From Candidatus Omnitrophota bacterium (GTDB lineage Bacteria; Omnitrophota; Gorgyraeia; Duberdicusellales; 4484-171), in the NCBI GenBank assembly GCA_014729775.1, contig WJJJ01000034.1:1-42469 (forward strand): DNA of 42,469 bases. The letters are read 5' to 3'. Under the pieces are notes generated by a model. It did not search any database, was not told where the DNA came from, and saw only the letters and a program-made list of their open reading frames with translations. Position 1 is the first letter of the stretch; each line of letters begins with the position of its first letter. This document shows positions 36,858 through 42,469 of this stretch, piece after piece. The position numbers and the translations under genes were made by a program.

Positions 36858-38786
36858 TCACCTTTTTTTCTTTTTCCCGGACGGGGAAGCGCCCTGCTTC
36901 CCTATCCACTTTCCCCGGACAGTATAGCCGGTATGGAGCAGCTCGTGGCTTTTATGCCCGCAGGGACCTTCGGTCAGGAACTCGGCGTATATCTGCTGAA
37001 CGATCGGATTTTCGTGCGACTTCCTCACAGTCAGAGTTTCGTCTTCGGCGTAGATCGCGTTCGCGCGCAGCTGTCTGATTTCTGCGGAAGTGGGAACGGG
37101 CTGGCCGCCACCGCCCAGACACCCGCCGGGACAGGCCATCACCTCCACGAAATGATACCCTTGCAGATCTCCGGAAGCGAGCATATCCATCAGCTTTCGG
37201 GCGTTGGCCGTGCCGTGTCCCACCGCGACTTTTAACGTCGCCCCTTCCAGGAATTTCCATTCTTTTTTCGCGCTTTTGATCGGGACCTCAGCCTTGCGGA
37301 CGCCTTTCATTCCCCGGACGGGCTTTACTCTCAATTTTTCAAAGGGAATTTCCTCGCCGGTCACGATTTCATAGGCCGTACGGATCGCCGCCTCCATCAC
37401 CCCGCCCGTGGCTCCGAAGATGAGACCGGCTCCGCTGCCGATTCCCAGCGGATCGTCAAAATTCGATTTGGGCAGATTGGGCAGATCAATGCCGCATTCC
37501 TTGATCATTCCCGCCAATTCCCGCGTAGTCAGCGCGTAGTCGACATCCTGCAGACCGGAATCATCCATTTCCGGCCGTTCACATTCGAATTTTTTAGCCG
37601 TACAGGGCATCAGTGACACGCTCACGATATTTTTCGGATCGATATCGTGCTTTCGGGCGTACCAGGTTTTAATCAGCGCACCGAACATCTGCTGGGGACT
37701 CTTTGCCGTAGACAGGTAATCAAGCTTATCCGGATAGAAATATTCCATGTACTTAACCCAGCCCGGCGAACAAGAGGTAAACTGGGGCAGTTTTATGTCT
37801 GGATCTTTATCCACCAGCGCTTTTTTCAGTCTCAGCAGCAGCTCGGTTCCCTCCTCCATAATGGTAAGATCAGCGGTAAAATTAGTATCAAACACCTTAT
37901 CAAACCCGATTCGCTTCAGGGCGGTATTCATCTGTTTGGTCACGCTGGTACCTGGCTTCAGACCGAATTCCTCTCCCATCGCCGCCCGCGGACTGGGTGC
38001 GGTCTGGATCACCACGTGCTTTTCCGGATCATCAATCGCCTTCCAAATGTCATCCACGTTGCTCTTTTCGGTAAGCGCACCGGTAGGGCAGCGGTTCACG
38101 CATTGGCCGCAATTGATGCATATCACGTCGTTCAGCGGCTTATCGAGATAGGTTGAGATCTTCGTTTCCTGGCCCCGGTTGATCGATTCCAGCACGCCGA
38201 CTTCCTGCATGTCAATGCAGGTACGCACGCACCGCTTACACAACACGCATTTATCCATGTCCCGGACGAGGGAAAAACTCGACTCGTCGCGCGCGTAACG
38301 CGGCGTGTCTCTATGTCCGAATTTATATTCGGTCACCCCATACTCCTCGGCCAGCTTCTGCAGTTCGCAGTTATTGTTCTTTTCGCAGGAATAGCATTCG
38401 CCGATATGGTTCTTCAGCAGCAAATTGAGAATATTGTGTCTTGCCCTTCTGACCCGCGGCGAGTACGTTTTCACCTTAGTCGCGTGGAACAACGGATAGG
38501 AACAGGCCGCCTGGAGCGTGCGCTGTCCCTCCACTTCCACCACACAGACGCGGCACACCCCGGCCAGACATAAATCGTCGTGATGACACAGTGTGGGAAT
38601 TTTGATGTTCACCGTCCGGGCGGCGTCAAGAATAGTCGTTCCCATGGGGACTTTTACCTCCATGTGATCGATTGTCACCGTCACCATCCCGCCCAAAAAA
38701 TGCTTATTTTTTACCTGCTCCGCCGGCTGCGATCTCTGGCTGACCGGCGCACGGGAGGTATTCTGCGTAAAAGGTTTCTTGCTCAT
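36858..38786 (-). CDS. hydA: [FeFe] hydrogenase catalytic subunit (HydA-like, first set)
   Basis: 2Fe-2S, HIGECYSCEKNNNC, 4Fe-4S motifs, H-cluster motifs TSCSPGW, MPCTAKKFE, EVMACPGGCLGGGGQP; ATGA overlap with upstream gene. Confidence 0.94.
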   Translation of the reverse strand: MSKKPFTQNTSRAPVSQRSQPAEQVKNKHFLGGMVTVTIDHMEVKVPMGTTILDAARTVNIKIPTLCHHDDLCLAGVCRVCVVEVEGQRTLQAACSYPLFHATKVKTYSPRVRRARHNILNLLLKNHIGECYSCEKNNNCELQKLAEEYGVTEYKFGHRDTPRYARDESSFSLVRDMDKCVLCKRCVRTCIDMQEVGVLESINRGQETKISTYLDKPLNDVICINCGQCVNRCPTGALTEKSNVDDIWKAIDDPEKHVVIQTAPSPRAAMGEEFGLKPGTSVTKQMNTALKRIGFDKVFDTNFTADLTIMEEGTELLLRLKKALVDKDPDIKLPQFTSCSPGWVKYMEYFYPDKLDYLSTAKSPQQMFGALIKTWYARKHDIDPKNIVSVSLMPCTAKKFECERPEMDDSGLQDVDYALTTRELAGMIKECGIDLPNLPKSNFDDPLGIGSGAGLIFGATGGVMEAAIRTAYEIVTGEEIPFEKLRVKPVRGMKGVRKAEVPIKSAKKEWKFLEGATLKVAVGHGTANARKLMDMLASGDLQGYHFVEVMACPGGCLGGGGQPVPTSAEIRQLRANAIYAEDETLTVRKSHENPIVQQIYAEFLTEGPCGHKSHELLHTGYTVRGKWIGKQGASPSGKKKKR

Positions 38787-39985
38787 CGGACCAGCTCCTT
38801 TCGTTGAGAAGTAGACAGGGGACACTCCTTGGGGAACTTCTCCAGTATCGATACCAGCGCGTTCGGCGCGGACTGTCCCAGACCGCATTTCGACGCCAGC
38901 TGCATTGTTTCGCTCAGCGAATACACTTCTCCCAGCTCGTTCCGGGTAAGCTCGCCGGCACGCAGTTTTTCCGCGTATTCGAGCAATACCGGCACTCCTT
39001 CACGGCAGGGCGTACACTGTCCGCAGGATTCCTCGGCGAAAAACTCGAGGAAATTATGGACCACGTCGATCAAAGAACGGCGGGAATTGAATACGATGAC
39101 CGACCCGCCGGTAGAGAGATCTTCGTAGGCAATGACACGCCCGAACTCTTTTTTGGGAACGCAGGTGCCCGAAGCTCCCCCGACTTGTACCGCCTTAGTA
39201 TCTTCGGCCTCGACCATTTTGAGGATCTGTTTAATCGAGGTTCCGAAAGGCACTTCGTATACTCCCGGTTTGCGGCAGTCCCCGGACACGCTTAGAAGCT
39301 TGGAACCTTTCGATTTTTCTGTCCCGAACGACGCGAACCACTCCGCGCCTTTGGCGATAATGTGCGGCACCGCGGCAAACGTTTCCACGTTATTCACTAC
39401 CGTCGGAGACCCGTGCAATCCGGTATTAGTGGGAAAAGGAGGCCGGTTACGGGCTTCTCCGCGGTATCCCTCCAGAGATTCGATCAGCGCGGATTCCTCA
39501 CCGCACACGTAAGCGCCCACGCCGAAACGGATCTCGATATCAAAATGAAAATCTTTCTTTCCGAGGATCGCATCCCCTAAAGCTCCTTCATCTTCCATCT
39601 GCTGCAGCACCTGTTCGAGATGCGGGCCGAACGACCGGTACTCGCCGCGCAAATAGACGTATCCATGCTGCGCCCCAACCGCGTATCCGGCGATCACCAT
39701 GCCCTCGAATACCGTCCGGGCGTACTCTTTGAGAAGCACGCGGTCTTTAAACGTACCCGGTTCGCCCTCGTCAGCGTTGCACACGATAAATTTCCGCTCT
39801 CCTTGGGCGGTTGCCGCTAAATTCCATTTGACCCCGGTAGGAAAGCCGGCACCGCCTCTGCCTTTGATCTGCGAGTTCCTCACTTCACCGATCACATCGG
39901 CGCGGGACTGGCCGAGAGCAGCTTTGAGTCCTTCATCCGGCGCGATTCCGCTGAATATGATCGGCCCTTGTCTTTGTGTTTCCAT
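38783..39985 (-). CDS. hydB: NuoF-like hydrogenase subunit (HydB-like, short form)
   Basis: GRGGAGFPTGVKWN, CNADEGEPGTFKDR, SCGQCTPCREG, KCGLGQSAPN; no N- or C-terminal ferredoxin-like domains. Confidence 0.93.
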   Translation of the reverse strand: METQRQGPIIFSGIAPDEGLKAALGQSRADVIGEVRNSQIKGRGGAGFPTGVKWNLAATAQGERKFIVCNADEGEPGTFKDRVLLKEYARTVFEGMVIAGYAVGAQHGYVYLRGEYRSFGPHLEQVLQQMEDEGALGDAILGKKDFHFDIEIRFGVGAYVCGEESALIESLEGYRGEARNRPPFPTNTGLHGSPTVVNNVETFAAVPHIIAKGAEWFASFGTEKSKGSKLLSVSGDCRKPGVYEVPFGTSIKQILKMVEAEDTKAVQVGGASGTCVPKKEFGRVIAYEDLSTGGSVIVFNSRRSLIDVVHNFLEFFAEESCGQCTPCREGVPVLLEYAEKLRAGELTRNELGEVYSLSETMQLASKCGLGQSAPNALVSILEKFPKECPLSTSQRKELVR

Positions 39986-40006
39986 GAATCGACTCCTTTT
40001 CCTTGA

Positions 40007-40483
40007 TTATTTTAATGAAGCTAAAAGAGTTTTCACTTTCCTCGGACTCATCTTCCCGATCAGTTCGTCGTTCACCAGCGCCGCCGGCGCCTGATCGCAC
40101 ATACCGATGCATGCGGTTTCCTCCAGAGTTATCTTACCGTCCCTGGTCGTCTCTCCCATCCGTATCCCCAGTTCTTTTTCGAACGCCTTGCGCACTTTTT
40201 CCTGACCGGCCATTTTACTGGTAATGCACTGGCTCAACCGCACGATATACTTCCCTTTTTTTTTGGTGTGCAGGAACGAATAAAAGCTCACTACTGAATA
40301 AACTTCGACGGGATGGATGCCCAATTCATCGGCGAGCTTCTGCATTGCCTTATCCGAAATATATCCCCTGCGGTTCTGGATTTCCTGCAGACGGGGCAGC
40401 AGCACGCCGCGGGCATCATCACACACCTGTTCCAATCTGCCGCCTTTTTTGATTTGCGTTTTCACTGCGCACATTTTCTTCAT
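40007..40483 (-). CDS. hydC: NuoE/HydC-like subunit with altered [2Fe-2S] motif
   Basis: NuoE fold sequence; YIVRLSQCITSKMAGQEKV and ETACIGMCDQAPAALVND. Confidence 0.88.
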   Translation of the reverse strand: MKKMCAVKTQIKKGGRLEQVCDDARGVLLPRLQEIQNRRGYISDKAMQKLADELGIHPVEVYSVVSFYSFLHTKKKGKYIVRLSQCITSKMAGQEKVRKAFEKELGIRMGETTRDGKITLEETACIGMCDQAPAALVNDELIGKMSPRKVKTLLASLK

Positions 40484-40494
40484 ACCTGCTCCTT

Positions 40495-40869
40495 TTATCC
40501 TTGCAATACCGTTTCGATTTTTTTTATCAGACTCTGTGGACTGACCGGCTTTTCTAAAAAATCCTCGCAGGGCAGCACATCCTGATCGCACTTTCCGTAC
40601 TGCTGACCGGTCACTTTACTCACCGCGCTCAGCATCACGATGGGAGTGCTCACTCCCTGCTTGCGAAGCGCATGGGCCAGTGCGATGCCGTCATCTGGCT
40701 GGTCCATCATGATATCAAGAAAAATAATATCCGGCTGGTCCGATACCGCTTTCGCTTTTCCTTCGTCGGAATTTTCAGCCAATACTACCGTATGTCCCTG
40801 CGCTTGAAGCACCGTCGCGCAGGATTCCAAAAACTCCCGGTCGTCATCCACCATCAACACCTTTGCCAT
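40495..40869 (-). CDS. stand-alone response regulator receiver protein
   Basis: MAKVLMVDDDREFL, IIFLDIMM, IVMLSAVSK, FLEKPVSP; no output domain. Confidence 0.9.
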   Translation of the reverse strand: MAKVLMVDDDREFLESCATVLQAQGHTVVLAENSDEGKAKAVSDQPDIIFLDIMMDQPDDGIALAHALRKQGVSTPIVMLSAVSKVTGQQYGKCDQDVLPCEDFLEKPVSPQSLIKKIETVLQG

Positions 40870-40894
40870 TTCTACCTCCCTGATTCCTGCGTGG

Positions 40895-41512
40895 TTACAT
40901 ACAGGCATTACAAAATAAAGAAAGAAATTCGATCGAAAAATCGATATCCTTCACCATGACGTTGCGGGGCACGGCAATCGTCGTCGGCGCGAAATTCACG
41001 ATCCCCTTTAACCCCGACAAAACCAGCATGTCCGCCACTTCCTGACTTGCCCTTTCCGGAACCGCGATGATACCGATATCGGCTTTTTTCTGCGCGATGA
41101 TCCGGGGCGCGTCCTTCGCCGCGTATACCCGTACTCCGTTGATCACCGAACCGATTTTTTCCTCTTTTTTCTCGAACGCCGCGATGATCTTGATCTTATT
41201 TTTCTGGAAACCGGGATACTGCAGGATCGCCGTTCCCAGATTCCCGACGCCGAACAGCACCAGCTTCACGCAGTTATGCTGGAGCACGAATTCTTCGAGC
41301 GTATCTTTGAGTTCCTGGGTATTGTATCCGATCCCCGGCCGGCCGATGCGCGCGAAATTGGAAATGTCTTTTCGAATCTGCGCGTCGGTCACGCCGACAA
41401 TACGCGCCAGCTCTTTTGATGAAATTAAATTGCGTTTCTGCCGGATAAGCGTGTCCAAAGTGCGAATATACAGAAACACCCGGGCAATGGTCTTACGGGA
41501 TATGTGAGTCAT
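40895..41512 (-). CDS. rex: redox-sensing transcriptional repressor Rex
   Basis: Winged helix SSKELARIVGVTDAQIRKDISNFARIGRPGIGYN and Rossmann GVGNLGTAI, NFAPTTIAVP. Confidence 0.95.
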   Translation of the reverse strand: MTHISRKTIARVFLYIRTLDTLIRQKRNLISSKELARIVGVTDAQIRKDISNFARIGRPGIGYNTQELKDTLEEFVLQHNCVKLVLFGVGNLGTAILQYPGFQKNKIKIIAAFEKKEEKIGSVINGVRVYAAKDAPRIIAQKKADIGIIAVPERASQEVADMLVLSGLKGIVNFAPTTIAVPRNVMVKDIDFSIEFLSLFCNACM

Positions 41513-41514
41513 AT

Positions 41515-41533
41515 TTGTGAAATTTGTAACGAA
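41515..41533. promoter_or_regulatory. candidate Rex operator at the rex/hydrogenase promoter
   Basis: TTGTGAAATTTGTAACGAA, imperfect Rex-type palindrome between -10 and rex start codon. Confidence 0.6.
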
Positions 41534-41542
41534 TGAAAATAT

Positions 41543-41571
41543 ATTTTATCGATTCCGGTTCCGGCTGTCAA
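41543..41571 (-). promoter_or_regulatory. candidate sigma70 promoter of the rex-hydrogenase operon
   Basis: - strand TTGACA (41571-41566), 17 bp spacer, TAAAAT (41548-41543). Confidence 0.75.
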
Positions 41572-41595
41572 GGAACTTTCCCGAAAAAACCGCGG

Positions 41596-42453
41596 CTAAT
41601 CAGAATTTTGAGAAAGGACTTTGAGAAACAGGTCTATTTTTCCGAGGAGTTTCTCGTCCTGGGTCAACTCTTTCGCCCGGTGAAATGCCTGCCGGGCCTC
41701 GGCGGGACGGTCCATATCAAAGTATATCACTCCCAGATTGAAATAGGGCAGACACACGCTTTCGTTCAGGTCAATCGCTTTTTTAAACTCATTCAGCGCT
41801 CCCGGATGATTTCCCATGGCAAAATACACGCCTCCGAGATGCACGTGCGCTTCGACAAAGCCGCCGTCCAGCTCAATCGCCCGCAGAAAATACCTGGCCG
41901 CTTTCCTCCAGTTGCGTGAGACCTCATGCACCAGGCCGATCCGGTAAAAAAGATCGGCGTTTGCCGGCGAAAGCCGCAGCGCACGGCGATAATATGCCAG
42001 AGCCCTCTGATACTCCTGCTGCGTATAGCACCACACCCCCAAATTCACCGCTGCCGCCAGATGATCGGGACGGGCATCTAAGGCCCGCCGCAAATAATCT
42101 TTTGCCTGCGCGTAGTTGCCCTGATGCAGAAAAACCACGCCCAAATTATTCATCACGTTTGCGTCGCCTGAATTGCGCTGTAACGCTTCCCGGTAATGCG
42201 TAATCGCGTATTCGTACTGCCCGATCGCGTCATAATAAAATCCGAGACTGGCATGGGCATGCGCGATCCGGTTTTGCAAAAAAGGAAAGCGGGGATCAAT
42301 CTCCTTTGCTTCTTCATAGCAATTGAGCGCCTGCTGATATTCTTCATCCAGCATGGCGTGATCTCCCTGCTGAACGAAATATTCGACTTTTGACGCCGTT
42401 TGCCCCGTTTCTTCCAGCGGCGCGACCGACTGCCCTTCTATTGACTTGACCAT
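41596..42453 (-). CDS. TPR repeat protein (5' end may extend beyond window)
   Basis: Multiple TPR units, e.g. ANVMNNLGVVFLHQGNYAQAKDYLRRALDARPDH. Confidence 0.85.
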   Translation of the reverse strand: MVKSIEGQSVAPLEETGQTASKVEYFVQQGDHAMLDEEYQQALNCYEEAKEIDPRFPFLQNRIAHAHASLGFYYDAIGQYEYAITHYREALQRNSGDANVMNNLGVVFLHQGNYAQAKDYLRRALDARPDHLAAAVNLGVWCYTQQEYQRALAYYRRALRLSPANADLFYRIGLVHEVSRNWRKAARYFLRAIELDGGFVEAHVHLGGVYFAMGNHPGALNEFKKAIDLNESVCLPYFNLGVIYFDMDRPAEARQAFHRAKELTQDEKLLGKIDLFLKVLSQNSD

Positions 42454-42469
42454 CGAAAGCGGATAACTC

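Noticed and set aside
1-42469. CRISPR array, transposon or prophage
   Set aside because: No regularly spaced direct repeats, transposase, integrase or phage structural genes were seen.

Overview
A bacterial chromosomal segment that looks PVC-related: it encodes a TIGR04137-like small basic protein. This placement is inference. The + strand half (about 0.3-12.3 kb) carries housekeeping and envelope genes (degenerate LysM/M23, metallophosphoesterase, HIT, HD-GYP, SPOR, site-2 protease, aroB, PilZ genes, DUF4416, PflA-like radical SAM). It also has a free-standing structured RNA that resembles a GEMM/c-di-GMP-I aptamer. The middle (12.8-23.5 kb, - strand) carries an epimerase/AKR/RHH operon, a fused pabB-pabC, a cassette of uncharacterised proteins, an S9 peptidase, msrB, BI-1 and a PilZ protein. 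The most notable region is an ~18 kb - strand [FeFe]-hydrogenase locus (about 23.5-41.6 kb). Its order is Rex, stand-alone receiver, NuoE-like, short NuoF-like, HydA, CMD protein, Cache-type histidine kinase, receiver-NuoE fusion, [2Fe-2S] thioredoxin-like protein, long NuoF-like, second HydA, TM1266-like, AspA, HydF, HydG, HydE, release-factor-like. It contains two HydABC-type gene sets, two candidate Rex operators, and a two-component system whose only visible outputs are receivers next to, or fused to, the NuoE/HydC subunit. This suggests post-translational phospho-signalling onto the hydrogenase. Several redox-cofactor motifs are degenerate. No tRNA, rRNA, CRISPR or mobile element was identified.
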